NCBI GenBank assembly: GCA_947178445.1
Contig: CAMWYJ010000009.1
Span: forward strand, 1-64,000
DNA: 64,000 bases
Reading direction: 5' to 3'
Source: an uncultured Clostridium sp.
Lineage (GTDB): Bacteria; Bacillota; Clostridia; Lachnospirales; Lachnospiraceae
In this document: in pieces, positions 53,217 through 61,893 of the stretch
How the letters are laid out: the number at the start of each line of letters is the position of its first letter
How positions within the stretch are numbered: position 1 is the first letter of the stretch
Translations under genes and position numbers: made by a program
The notes under the pieces: model-generated
Seen by the model: only the letters and a program-made list of their open reading frames with translations
What the model was told of the DNA's origin: nothing
Database searches by the model: none

Positions 53217-53381
53217 TTATTCTAATAAACAATTCATCCATTCATAATTATTCTTCGCAAAATCAGCCAACATTCCCGGTTCAGGAAAAGAATGTGGCTC
53301 TCCAATGTATAACCAATAAAGTGTCTTTACTATAATGCAAATAATACAATTTGTCACTACTAAAATGCTACTGCCTCTCAT
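53217..53381 (-). CDS. Possible 54-aa membrane peptide
   Basis: Minus-strand frame from ATG at 53381 to TAA at 53217-53219. Starts MRGSSILVVTNCIICIIVKT, one hydrophobic helix, then LYWLYIGEPHSFPEPGMLAD and a polar end. The 15-bp gap to the next gene start fits a short operon. The upstream AGAAAGACGA is a poor ribosome site, so this is tentative. Confidence 0.4.
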   Translation of the reverse strand: MRGSSILVVTNCIICIIVKTLYWLYIGEPHSFPEPGMLADFAKNNYEWMNCLLE

Positions 53382-53454
53382 TCGTCTTTCTTATATGTGT
53401 ATTTTCAAATAATCTGAATGGCGCAACCATTCCAGAAAATAGATTGTACCATAA

Positions 53455-53489
53455 CAAAAAGGCAGGAACTCCAGAACGGAATTCCCACC
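53455..53489 (-). terminator. Terminator after rplA
   Basis: GGCAGGAA (53461-53468) pairs with TTCCCACC (53482-53489) with two G-U pairs on the minus-strand RNA, and TTTTTG follows on the minus strand. It ends the ribosomal protein/secE/nusG operon. Confidence 0.7.
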
Positions 53490-53528
53490 TTGTCACGTTT
53501 CATATTTGTTTTTCAACAAACCCTCTGC

Positions 53529-54221
53529 TTACGCAAGCTTAACGGTATTAATCTTTACGCCAGGACCCATCGTAGAAGAAAGAGTTGCACTCTTAATATA
53601 CTGTCCTTTTGCAGCAGCCGGTTTTACCTTATTAATCTCATCTATTAACGCTTGGAAGTTGTCTGCTAACTGCTCCTCTGAGAAAGAAGCTTTTCCAACT
53701 GGCACATGTACGATGTTGTTCTTGTCAAGTCTGTATTCAATCTTACCAGCCTTGATATCCTGTACAGCCTTAGTTACGTCAGGAGTTACAGTACCAGCCT
53801 TTGGATTCGGCATTAAGCCCTTTGGTCCAAGTACACGACCAAGACGTCCAACAACACCCATCATATCTGGAGTTGCAACAACAACGTCAAAGTCTAACCA
53901 TCCATCATTCTGGATCTTTGGAATTAACTCCTCGCCACCTACATAGTCAGCACCTGCCGCTGTAGCCTCATCAATCTTATCGCCCTTTGCGAATACCAAA
54001 ACCTTAACAGTCTTACCGGTTCCATGAGGAAGCACTACAGCACCACGAATCTGCTGATCGGCATGACGTCCGTCAAGTCCCATTCTTAAATGAGCCTCAA
54101 CTGTCTCATCAAACTTTGCACTAGCTGCCTTCTTAACAATGGCAACTGCTTCTGGAATATCATAAACCTGTGTCTTGTCTACAAGCTTTGCAGCCTCAAC
54201 ATATCTTTTACCTTTTTTCAT
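53529..54221 (-). CDS. rplA: Ribosomal protein L1
   Basis: 230 residues from the ATG at 54221 ([21 protein letters not shown] eleven bases upstream), the usual L1 length. [43 protein letters not shown] and [21 protein letters not shown] are diagnostic. Binds 23S rRNA at the L1 stalk and can repress its own operon by binding mRNA. Here the gene is followed by a terminator rather than rplJ-rplL, and is separated from rplK by an unusually long 282-bp repeat-bearing spacer. Confidence 0.97.
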   Translation of the reverse strand: MKKGKRYVEAAKLVDKTQVYDIPEAVAIVKKAASAKFDETVEAHLRMGLDGRHADQQIRGAVVLPHGTGKTVKVLVFAKGDKIDEATAAGADYVGGEELIPKIQNDGWLDFDVVVATPDMMGVVGRLGRVLGPKGLMPNPKAGTVTPDVTKAVQDIKAGKIEYRLDKNNIVHVPVGKASFSEEQLADNFQALIDEINKVKPAAAKGQYIKSATLSSTMGPGVKINTVKLA

Positions 54222-54335
54222 ATCTAATATAACCTCCTGTGGTATTATCGGGAGCGACCCTCCCACTAAATTCACTATCTAACATAAACTCCATCCTTCG
54301 CACCGCAAAATCCGGTCATTAACCTCATTCCGTAC

Positions 54336-54496
54336 CGGGATGGACTTTCATACTAAGCTCAAACTTCGCCATTGGCTCGTTTTCACCAAGTTCTCTTTCA
54401 TCCACTCCACTAAACTCCGACTTCGTCTTCGTTAAGTTTCGGGATGGACTTTCATACTAAGCTCAAACTTCGCTTTCCGCTCGTTTTCGCTAAGTA
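54336..54496. repeat. 104-bp-period direct repeat in the rplK-rplA spacer
   Basis: CGGGATGGACTTTCATACTA and the following AAGCTCAAACTTCGC occur at 54336 and 54440. Each is followed by a diverged TTGGCTCG/TTCCGCTCG-TTTTC-CTAAGT segment. No coding capacity. It inflates the spacer between two genes that are normally tens of bases apart. Upstream, CCGG-T/ACCGG near 54312-54338 can form a small stem. Confidence 0.75.
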
Positions 54497-54503
54497 TTCA
54501 ATG

Positions 54504-54929
54504 TCAATCTTCTACTACGATTCCCATAGAACGGGCTGTTCCGGAAATCATGCTGATTGCTGCCTCAATGCTGCCTGCATTTAAGTCTTTCATCTTAAGC
54601 TCTGCGATTTTCTGAACCTCAGCTTTTGAAATAGTAGCAACCTTCGTCTTATTCGGAACGCCTGAACCCTTTTCAATCTTACAAGCTTTCTTTAATAATA
54701 CTGGAGCCGGTGGAGTCTTTGTGATGAAACTGAAACTTCTATCAGCATATACCGTGATAACAACAGGGATAATCATTCCATCCTGATCTGCTGTCTGAGC
54801 ATTAAACTGCTTTGTAAATTCTACGATATTCACACCGTGCTGACCTAAAGCCGGTCCAACCGGTGGTGCAGGAGTTGCCTTACCTGCAGGAATCTGTAAT
54901 TTAATATATCCTTCTACTTTCTTAGCCAT
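54504..54929 (-). CDS. rplK: Ribosomal protein L11
   Basis: 141 residues from the ATG at 54929 (GGAGG eight bases upstream). Diagnostic segments: [34 protein letters not shown] at the N-terminal methylation and thiopeptide-binding site, and the C-terminal [21 protein letters not shown]. Binds the GTPase-associated centre of 23S rRNA and is needed for RelA activation. Second ribosomal gene of the rpmG-secE-nusG-rplK-rplA order. Confidence 0.98.
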   Translation of the reverse strand: MAKKVEGYIKLQIPAGKATPAPPVGPALGQHGVNIVEFTKQFNAQTADQDGMIIPVVITVYADRSFSFITKTPPAPVLLKKACKIEKGSGVPNKTKVATISKAEVQKIAELKMKDLNAGSIEAAISMISGTARSMGIVVED

Positions 54930-55042
54930 TTTAATTTCCTCCATATTCATGTGGTCAAACGGGTGATACCCTCCCACTATTTGTAATTTGCACTGCAAAT
55001 TGAAATGCGGTCAATACCGCTTCGTCCTTATCGGACTGCTTA

Positions 55043-55576
55043 TCACTCAATCTTAGTGACATCCATAAAACTAATCTCCACAGATGTGGCACGACCAAAG
55101 ATATCCACCTCAATCGTTACGGACTGTTTGCTAGTATTGATATCGGTAATGGTTCCAACCGTACCCTCCCAGGCACCTGCAACAACCTTGACCATATCTC
55201 CCAGCTCAACATCAATCTCCATCTCTGGAACCCGAATACCAAGATTCTTCATTTCAGATTCGGTAAGCGGTACTGGCTTTGATCCAGGTCCCACAAATCC
55301 GGTTACACCTCTTGTATTACGAACAACATACCATGTGGCATCATTCATAATCATGTTAAGGAGTACATAACCCGGAAACATTTTCTTTGAAACCTGTTTC
55401 TTTGTACCGTTCTTAAGCTCCACCACATCCTGCAGCGGAACAAGTACCTCAAATATCTGATCCTGAAGATTCCGGTTCTCAATTGTCTTCTCAATGTCCG
55501 TCTTTACCTTATTCTCATATCCGGAATAAGTATGGACTACATACCATCTTGCTTCATTTTCTACTGCTTCTGACAT
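55043..55576 (-). CDS. nusG: Transcription termination/antitermination protein NusG
   Basis: 177 residues. The NGN domain includes ARWYVVHTYSGYENKVKTDIE and FPGYVLLNMIMNDATWYVVRNTRGVTGFVG. The C-terminal KOW domain includes ELGDMVKVVAGAWEGTVGTI. Couples RNA polymerase to ribosomes and modulates pausing. Lies 13 bp after secE on the same transcript. Confidence 0.97.
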   Translation of the reverse strand: MSEAVENEARWYVVHTYSGYENKVKTDIEKTIENRNLQDQIFEVLVPLQDVVELKNGTKKQVSKKMFPGYVLLNMIMNDATWYVVRNTRGVTGFVGPGSKPVPLTESEMKNLGIRVPEMEIDVELGDMVKVVAGAWEGTVGTITDINTSKQSVTIEVDIFGRATSVEISFMDVTKIE

Positions 55577-55589
55577 ATAATCACCAACC

Positions 55590-55781
55590 TTATCCTACAA
55601 TGAATGAAAGACCAATCTGCATTACCCAGTCAACTGCTGCAATAATACAACCGATTACGATCGCAGCGATAACAACTGCTACAGACTGTTTTCCGAGAAG
55701 CTTCTTATTAGGCCATACAATCTTATGAAATTCACCTTTGAGTTCAGTGAACTTAAATGTTGATTCATTCTCATTTCCCAT
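55590..55781 (-). CDS. secE: Preprotein translocase subunit SecE
   Basis: 63 residues from the ATG at 55781 (GGAGG eight bases upstream); the longer frame from 55844 has no site. The conserved amphipathic segment is FKFTELKGEFHKIVWPNKKLLGKQS, followed by one membrane helix (VAVVIAAIVIGCIIAAVDWVM). This is the short single-helix form typical of Gram-positives. Stabilises SecY. Confidence 0.95.
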   Translation of the reverse strand: MGNENESTFKFTELKGEFHKIVWPNKKLLGKQSVAVVIAAIVIGCIIAAVDWVMQIGLSFIVG

Positions 55782-55893
55782 GATCATAACCTCCAAACCA
55801 CAATCCCTATGATTGTGCTGACTGTCTTGTGCTTTCCATATCACCTAGACAGTAACCGCTTTGTTCATCAAACACAAATGATCCATGTAAAGA

Positions 55894-56043
55894 TTATTTG
55901 GTCTCCTTGTGTAATGTGTGTGTTCTACAGAACGGACAAAACTTCTTCGTTTCCATACGCTCTGTGTGAACTCTCTTGTCCTTTGTCAGATTGTAATTAC
56001 GCTGTTTACACTCTGTACATGCCAATGTAATCTTAACTCGCAC
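55894..56043 (-). CDS. rpmG: Ribosomal protein L33, zinc-binding form
   Basis: 49 residues from a GTG at 56043, below the usual length cut-off of automatic frame lists. [18 protein letters not shown] followed by [20 protein letters not shown] gives two CxxC pairs, so this is the zinc-binding type rather than the zinc-free paralogue. GGAGG lies eight bases before the start. Heads the secE-nusG-rplK-rplA unit, the usual order. No tRNA-Trp was found between it and secE. Confidence 0.93.
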   Translation of the reverse strand: MRVKITLACTECKQRNYNLTKDKRVHTERMETKKFCPFCRTHTLHKETK

Positions 56044-56131
56044 AACTTCCACCTCCATATTTATTTTTAAGGCCTTACGGCGGACTCTCTTTTCTCTGCA
56101 AACTCAAGCGTTAATTCGAAAATTTGCACAC

Positions 56132-56159
56132 AAAAAAAAAGCCCCAACGAGACGTTGCT
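56132..56159 (-). terminator. Intrinsic terminator upstream of rpmG
   Basis: On the minus strand AGCAACGTCTCGTTGGGGCT forms AGC-AACG/CGTT-GCT pairing, followed by nine T (positions 56140-56132). It shields the ribosomal operon from reads of the amylase gene. Confidence 0.65.
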
Positions 56160-56381
56160 TTCATACAATATCAGAATATGTATAAAAAGTCAAGGAATTT
56201 ATGATTTTTTGATAACCTTTCTCCATATAAATGACCACTGGTACCAATTTCCGGAATCATAATATTCATCATCTGTGCCGGGAACAGAAATGTTCCCAGC
56301 ACTCCTCCAAAGCAATGACTTTTTCATATTGGAGTAATCCGGGGGGAGCCCGGTTATTATCCGTGCTTTCATGAAATCAGC
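56160..56381 (-). other. Non-coding spacer with two stable hairpins
   Basis: No gene is supported. GGGAACAGAAATGTTCCC near 56280-56298 is a perfect stem with a GAAA loop. TAATCCGGGGGGAGCCCGGTTA near 56336-56356 is another stem just after the GH13 stop. The second may help end that transcript; the first could be part of a small RNA or leader. Promoter for rpmG not located. Confidence 0.4.
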
Positions 56382-57692
56382 CTAACGCTCCATTTTCCAA
56401 AAAGAAGCAGAGTAAGGAGGCAACTCACTACCACCTCCAAAATCATGAGGTTTCCCCGTCAGCAAATCCTCTGCCATGCCACATCCCGCATCAAAGTGTG
56501 CCATAAAGGACTCTTCTGATGCATTGATTGCTATCAATATTCTCTCACTCTCACAGGCACGCTCAAAAATACATTGACGATTGGTCAGTATAATCGAACG
56601 GAAACCGCCATAGTTCAAAGCTTTACTACTCTTCTTAACCTCCGCCAGTTTTGAAATCCACTCTGCCAATTCTCCAAATTCCGGCTTATCAAAGCTGACA
56701 CGAAGTGCCGGATCTCCCTCACTCTTATTTGCCTTTGTTCCCCATTCGCTGCCGTAATATACACAGGGAATACCAGGCATGCCAAAGCACAGGGCATAGA
56801 TTAACGGCAAATGTTTTTCATTATTGAGAACGCTTGCAATCCGACTTACATCATGGTTGTCCACAAAATTCAGCAAATGCATTCCTTTATACAAAGTCCA
56901 TTCCTCCGGCCCATACTGCCTTAGAAGGGAATGACAGATTTCAAACATATTCATACTGTTAAAACTGGAATGCATTCCATGATAACATTCATAGTTTGTG
57001 ACAGAATGACACATCTCATTATTTGCCCATTGCTTATAGTCCCCATGCAGTGTTTCACCCACCAAAAAGAAATCTTCTTTCAGGGAATCCGTGAATTGAC
57101 GCAAGCGTTTCAGAAATTCTTTGTCCAAACAATATGCCACATCCAAACGCAGCCCATCGATGTCAAAAGTCTCTACCCAATATTTCACCGCATCAAAAAT
57201 ATGTTGAATCACTTCCTCATTCCGAAGGTTTAATTTGACCAAATCAAAATTACCCTCCCAACCCTCGTACCAAAGTCCATCATTATAATTTGAATTTCCA
57301 CCAAAATCAACATGAAACCAATCTCTATATCTGGAATTTTCCCGATTTTGTAAAACATCCTGAAATGCCCAGAACCCTCTGCCTACATGATTAAACACGC
57401 CATCCAGTACAACCCGGATATCGGACTCGTGCAGTTTTTCACACACTTTTACAAAGTCATCATTTAATCCCAGTCTACAATCAAGTTTCCTATAATCCCT
57501 GGTATTATACCCATGGGTATCGGATTCAAAGATTGGCGAAAAATAAACAGCATTGACTCCCAGTTTCTTAATATGTGGAATCCAGTCAAGCACCTTTAAA
57601 ATCCGGGATTGTTCTTTCCCGTCATTTTCAAATGGTGCACCACAGAATCCTAACGGATAAATTTGGTAAAATACGCTTTCATATGCCCACAT
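56382..57692 (-). CDS. Intracellular GH13 alpha-amylase family enzyme
   Basis: 436 residues, no signal peptide. GH13 regions: VYFSPIFESDTHGYNTRDY; region I DGVFNHVG; region II GLRLDVAYCLD (nucleophile Asp); region III FFLVGETLHGD (acid/base Glu); region IV LLNFVDNHDVSR (stabilising Asp). The short C-terminal beta domain ends PPYSASFWKMER. Probably acts on maltodextrins or cyclomaltodextrins brought into the cell; the exact specificity is not readable. No sugar transporter is adjacent. Ribosome site AGGAGG. Confidence 0.9.
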   Translation of the reverse strand: MWAYESVFYQIYPLGFCGAPFENDGKEQSRILKVLDWIPHIKKLGVNAVYFSPIFESDTHGYNTRDYRKLDCRLGLNDDFVKVCEKLHESDIRVVLDGVFNHVGRGFWAFQDVLQNRENSRYRDWFHVDFGGNSNYNDGLWYEGWEGNFDLVKLNLRNEEVIQHIFDAVKYWVETFDIDGLRLDVAYCLDKEFLKRLRQFTDSLKEDFFLVGETLHGDYKQWANNEMCHSVTNYECYHGMHSSFNSMNMFEICHSLLRQYGPEEWTLYKGMHLLNFVDNHDVSRIASVLNNEKHLPLIYALCFGMPGIPCVYYGSEWGTKANKSEGDPALRVSFDKPEFGELAEWISKLAEVKKSSKALNYGGFRSIILTNRQCIFERACESERILIAINASEESFMAHFDAGCGMAEDLLTGKPHDFGGGSELPPYSASFWKMER

Positions 57693-57986
57693 TGTTATGT
57701 CCTCCTAATTCTTTTATGAAATCTGATATACTACAAGACTCCACAATTTTTATGATATTCCATCCTCTTCATAAATTCAAGAGTTTTCTGTACCCTTGTC
57801 AATTTACTGCTTCTATACTATAATATGGCTAGTTATGTACATAGGAACTTCCTACATTAGACACCATACGAGTCATTCTTAAATCTGGCGTGCATAAGGT
57901 AATAAGGATAGGTAATTGCGAAATTAAGCTTTGAAAACGGGAGGCGCGCAAATGCTTATTAAATAAGAAGAAAGAAGGATATCGAT

Positions 57987-59366
57987 ATGTATCAAATTGA
58001 CTTCACCAAGCCAATCCACATTCATTTCATCGGAATCGGTGGTATCAGCATGAGTGGATTAGCAGAGATTTTGTTAAAGGAAAATTTTAAAATCAGTGGC
58101 TCCGATGCCAAAAATTCCGATATCGTAGATAATTTAATTGCCATGGGAGCGATTGTCAACATCGGACAATGCGCTGCTAATATTACAGACGATATTGATT
58201 TGGTGGTCTATACAGCCGCCATTCACGAGGATAATGAAGAATTTGCCGCCTGCAAGGCTAAAAATATCCCTATGCTGACCAGAGCACAGCTCCTTGGACA
58301 GATTATGAACAATTACAAGTATTCTGTTGCGGTATCCGGAACACACGGAAAAACCACTACCACTTCTATGCTGAGCCAGATTTTTATTGAAGCAGACACA
58401 GACCCTACCATCAGCGTTGGTGGAATACTCGATTCCATCGGTGGCAATATCCGGGTCGGAAAATCTGACTATTTTGTAACAGAAGCATGTGAATATACCA
58501 ACAGCTTCCACGCATTCTATCCTTATATTAGTATCATTTTAAATGTGGATGCCGACCACTTGGACTTCTTTAGCGGTATTGATGAGATTATCGAGAGCTT
58601 CCACACCTTTGCAACCAATCTGCCAGATAACGGCACGTTAATTGTAAACGGTGATATGGACTGTTTCGATCGTGTGACAAGAGACTTGACCTGCAGCATT
58701 TTAACCTTCGGCATGAAGGATACCAACCGCTATTACCCAGCAGACATTGAAGCAGATGAGAAAGGGCATATGGATTACACCCTCATGACAGATGGCAAAG
58801 CCTGTGAACGGGTGCACTTAAATATCGGTGGAATCCACAATGTCTGCAATTCCCTTGCTGCCATTGCGGTAGCGGATTTACTTGGAATTGACAGAGAATA
58901 TACATTGCTTGGCTTAAAAAGCTTTGGCGGTGCCCACAGGCGGTTCGAGTTAAAAGGAAGCCTTGGCAATGTAACAGTGATTGATGATTATGCACATCAC
59001 CCAACCGAGATCAAAGCAACCCTTGCAACTGCATCCGACACCCCTCACAATGAGCTTTGGGTTATATTCCAGCCACATACCTATACCAGAACTCATGCGC
59101 TGTTTGAGGAATTTGCAGATGCCTTAAAAGGCTTTGACCATGTTATTCTAGTGGATATCTACGCTGCCAGGGAAACGGATACAGGCCTTGTCCATTCCAA
59201 GGATTTGGCAAAGCGTATCAAAGAATATGGAACAGATGCAAGATATTTCAGTTCTTTCCGTGCAGTTGAAAATTATTTATTATTAAATTGCAAAAAAAAT
59301 GATTTGTTGATAACCATGGGCGCCGGAGACGTCTATTTGATTGGTGAAGAGCTTCTTGGAAAATAG
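57987..59366 (+). CDS. murC: UDP-N-acetylmuramate--L-alanine ligase
   Basis: 459 residues. N-terminal IHFIGIGGISMSGLAEILL (UDP-binding Rossmann domain), central P-loop VAVSGTHGKTTTTSMLSQIF, EACEYTNSFHAFYPYISIILNVDADHLDFF, and C-terminal IDDYAHHPTEIKATL. Adds the first amino acid of the peptidoglycan stem using ATP. Stand-alone here, not in a dcw cluster. GAAGGATATC precedes the ATG. A repeat-like TAATTGCGAAATT lies about 65 bp upstream (near 57912). Confidence 0.97.
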   Translation: MYQIDFTKPIHIHFIGIGGISMSGLAEILLKENFKISGSDAKNSDIVDNLIAMGAIVNIGQCAANITDDIDLVVYTAAIHEDNEEFAACKAKNIPMLTRAQLLGQIMNNYKYSVAVSGTHGKTTTTSMLSQIFIEADTDPTISVGGILDSIGGNIRVGKSDYFVTEACEYTNSFHAFYPYISIILNVDADHLDFFSGIDEIIESFHTFATNLPDNGTLIVNGDMDCFDRVTRDLTCSILTFGMKDTNRYYPADIEADEKGHMDYTLMTDGKACERVHLNIGGIHNVCNSLAAIAVADLLGIDREYTLLGLKSFGGAHRRFELKGSLGNVTVIDDYAHHPTEIKATLATASDTPHNELWVIFQPHTYTRTHALFEEFADALKGFDHVILVDIYAARETDTGLVHSKDLAKRIKEYGTDARYFSSFRAVENYLLLNCKKNDLLITMGAGDVYLIGEELLGK

Positions 59367-59376
59367 TTATGCACAT

Positions 59377-59428
59377 TATCCACAGTCTATTAAATTTTGC
59401 TTGACAAGAATAGATTGTGGATATTTTT
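59377..59428 (+). terminator. Terminator of murC, with DnaA-box-like arms
   Basis: TATCCACAGTCTATT (59377-59391) pairs with AATAGATTGTGGATA (59409-59423), followed by a T-rich tail. The arms carry TTATCCACA (59376-59384), a perfect DnaA box, and TGTGGATAT (59416-59424), one base off consensus. Confidence 0.65.
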
Positions 59429-59510
59429 ATTTACATAATTTATTGGTACAAAATGCCAGATAACCCACTTTTACGATTCCCTATTTTGCAATTCGTATTA
59501 TGTTAACTAT

Positions 59511-59537
59511 TTTTCCACATTTTCCACATTTTCCACA
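59511..59537. repeat. Three tandem TTTTCCACA 9-mers (DnaA-box-like)
   Basis: Perfect tandem copies start at 59511, 59520 and 59529. Each differs from the DnaA box TTATCCACA by one base (A to T at the third position). They lie upstream of the dnaD-like/dnaC genes, with a perfect DnaA box 130 bp further upstream. A DnaA regulatory site is inferred. Confidence 0.6.
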
Positions 59538-59647
59538 CTTTTTGCCCATAGCAGAAAATGAACGCATGTTCCATTTTCTTTTTATTTTGGCTGTGCTATA
59601 ATCCATTTTGCTATGAGACAAAGAATTGGAAAAAGGAGGGAGAAAAC

Positions 59648-60856
59648 GTGGAAACGATTACAATATCAACTGAAAATCATGAAACATATTCCGCAGTTTC
59701 TAACTTCTTTATCGATTACTATATGACGGAGGCAAATGGCGAGTTTGTGAAGGTTTATCTATATCTGGTGCGCCTTTTAAACAGCGGTCGTGCCGTTACC
59801 GTTGCTGACATTGCAGATCATTTTAACCTGACCGAAAAGGATATCTGCCGTGCCATTCGCTACTGGATTAAAGAAGGAGTCCTTCAACTGGAATATACAA
59901 AAGGCAAGCTCCTTACCGGTATTACAATGCTTCCACTATCTGCCAAGAATGCCACAGAGGGAAAGAATGCCTCTCTTCTTGCAATGCTGGGCATAGAGGA
60001 AGAACATGACACCTCTTCCAACGAGGACACATCCAGCGGACATATTACAGCCCATACGAAGAAAGCTAATTCTGTTGTTATGGAAGACACACACATTATC
60101 AGTTTCCCCGAAACCAGTGAAGACGCTGCTGTAAGAGAACCTGACACAATCAAAGAAATCACAACTGTTCCAAAGAAAAAATCCTACAAGGCTTCCGTTT
60201 TGGAGGAAAAACAACAGGATGAAGATTTCGGCAATCTGCTGTACCAGACGGAGATTTATTTTGGGAAACCGCTGACTCAGAGTGATATAAATTCTCTCTT
60301 ATATATATATGACACATTATCATTTTCCCCAGAGCTTTTGGAATATCTGGTGGAATACTGTGTATCAATTGGCAAAAAAAGCTGCCGTTATATTGAGACC
60401 GTTGCAATTGACTGGTACAAAAACGGTATCACCTCCGTTGAGGATGCAAAGGTTGCATCAAAGAATTATAATTCCATTTATGTTGCCGTATTAAAACAGT
60501 TGGGAATTCCAAGAAGGGTGCCAACCCCGACCGAGACCTCCTTTATCGATACCTGGTATAATACATATTCCTTTAACAAAAACATTATCATAGAAGCCTG
60601 TAAACGGGCAATCACTGCCAACCCGCACTCTGCTAATTTTCATTATGTAAATGGCATACTGGAAAGCTGGCACAAACAAAATGTGCATAAACTTTCTGAT
60701 ATCGAAGAATTAGACCGGAAGTGGGCGGCAGAGAAGAAAAAGAACCGGACAAGTAGCAAAGCAGCAAATAACCAGTTTAATAACTACGAAAATTCTACCG
60801 ATGAAAATATCGCAAATGAATTTGAAAAGTTATTCCTGCAGGAGAGGAAACAATAG
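59648..60856 (+). CDS. DnaD-domain replication initiation protein
   Basis: 402 residues from a GTG at 59648 (GGAGGG seven bases upstream); the frame continues upstream without a site. The N-terminal winged-helix segment is FVKVYLYLVRLLNSGRAVTVADIADHFNLTEKDICRAIRYWIKEGVLQL. After a polar linker two DnaB_2-type helical repeats follow (DINSLLYIYDTLSFSPELLEYLVEYCVSIGKKS; WYNTYSFNKNIIIEACKRAI). This is the DnaD/DnaB loader architecture of Firmicutes. Translation of dnaC starts 2 bp after its stop. It helps load the helicase at origins and restarts. Confidence 0.88.
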   Translation: METITISTENHETYSAVSNFFIDYYMTEANGEFVKVYLYLVRLLNSGRAVTVADIADHFNLTEKDICRAIRYWIKEGVLQLEYTKGKLLTGITMLPLSAKNATEGKNASLLAMLGIEEEHDTSSNEDTSSGHITAHTKKANSVVMEDTHIISFPETSEDAAVREPDTIKEITTVPKKKSYKASVLEEKQQDEDFGNLLYQTEIYFGKPLTQSDINSLLYIYDTLSFSPELLEYLVEYCVSIGKKSCRYIETVAIDWYKNGITSVEDAKVASKNYNSIYVAVLKQLGIPRRVPTPTETSFIDTWYNTYSFNKNIIIEACKRAITANPHSANFHYVNGILESWHKQNVHKLSDIEELDRKWAAEKKKNRTSSKAANNQFNNYENSTDENIANEFEKLFLQERKQ

Positions 60857-60858
60857 AC

Positions 60859-61866
60859 ATGGCATTTACCAATTCCCAGTATGACGAATTAATGCAGACA
60901 TACTATCAAAACCAAATAAATAACCAGGCACTTGCAAATTCCAGAAAGGAAGAAGTCTATGCAGCTATTCCACGCATCATGGAAATTGACCAGCTCATCG
61001 CCATGTCCTCCATTGACGCCGCAAGAACAAAACTGAAACAGAAAAAAGATAACACTGCTTCCATTAAGGAACAGAATAAACAGCTGGCTTTAGAGAAAAC
61101 CAGCCTGCTGAAGGCGCATGGTTATCCAGAGGATTATTTGAAGCCAATCTATACCTGTCCGCTTTGCAAGGATACTGCAAAAACTGCCGATGGCTATTGC
61201 ACCTGTTTTAAGCAGGCAGCTATTTCTTTCTTATATAAACAGTCAACATTAGAGCATATATTAGAAACTGAAAATTTTGAACATTTTGATCTGTCATTTT
61301 ATCCAGATCTCACAGACAGCAAACATCCGGGGGAGCCTACTCCATATGAGAATATGCAAAAAATTCTCACAGACAGCAGAGAATTTATCAAAACCTTTGA
61401 ACAAAACATTGATAATTTCCTGTTTTATGGAGATACTGGACTTGGGAAAACCTTTTTATCACACTGTATCGCAAAGGAGCTGTTAGACTCTGGTCATACT
61501 GTTCTCTATCAGTCTTCTGTACATCTGTTTGAAGATGTATGTGCAGAGGTTATCATGAAAAAAGGGCAGCTTCCAAACAGTCAGGAAACTTATCGGTATT
61601 TATATGACTGCGATTTGCTGATTATTGATGATTTGGGAACAGAATATACAAATTCCTTTGTATCTTCTGAGCTTTATGATATACTGAATACGCGTTTACG
61701 CACACAGAAATCCACATTGATTTCAACCAATCTGAATCTGCAGGAGTTAAATGAGCGTTACTCCAGCCGGACTGCAACCCGGATTTTTGCAGAATACAAA
61801 GTATGTAACTTCTATGGCAGCAATATCCGCTTAGCCAAAAGAAGTCAAGCAATACAGCAAAAATAA
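60859..61866 (+). CDS. dnaC: DnaC/DnaI-like helicase loader ATPase
   Basis: 335 residues. An N-terminal zinc-knuckle-like segment (YTCPLCKDTAKTADGYCTC, near 95-115) is followed by an AAA+ module: Walker A FLFYGDTGLGKTFLSHCIA, Walker B DLLIIDDLGTEY, sensor 1 STLISTNLN and the Arg finger region NERYSSRTATRIFAEY. Loads the replicative helicase with the DnaD-like partner. Starts 2 bp after that gene. Symbol follows common usage for this family; a strict DnaI name would also be acceptable. Confidence 0.92.
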   Translation: MAFTNSQYDELMQTYYQNQINNQALANSRKEEVYAAIPRIMEIDQLIAMSSIDAARTKLKQKKDNTASIKEQNKQLALEKTSLLKAHGYPEDYLKPIYTCPLCKDTAKTADGYCTCFKQAAISFLYKQSTLEHILETENFEHFDLSFYPDLTDSKHPGEPTPYENMQKILTDSREFIKTFEQNIDNFLFYGDTGLGKTFLSHCIAKELLDSGHTVLYQSSVHLFEDVCAEVIMKKGQLPNSQETYRYLYDCDLLIIDDLGTEYTNSFVSSELYDILNTRLRTQKSTLISTNLNLQELNERYSSRTATRIFAEYKVCNFYGSNIRLAKRSQAIQQK

Positions 61867-61893
61867 GTGAATCATTTTAACGGAGGAAGAATC

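Noticed and set aside
55782..55893. Possible tRNA-Trp between rpmG and secE
   Set aside because: That position often carries one in Firmicutes, but no cloverleaf, CCA anticodon arm or T-loop (GTTCRA) could be found on either strand.
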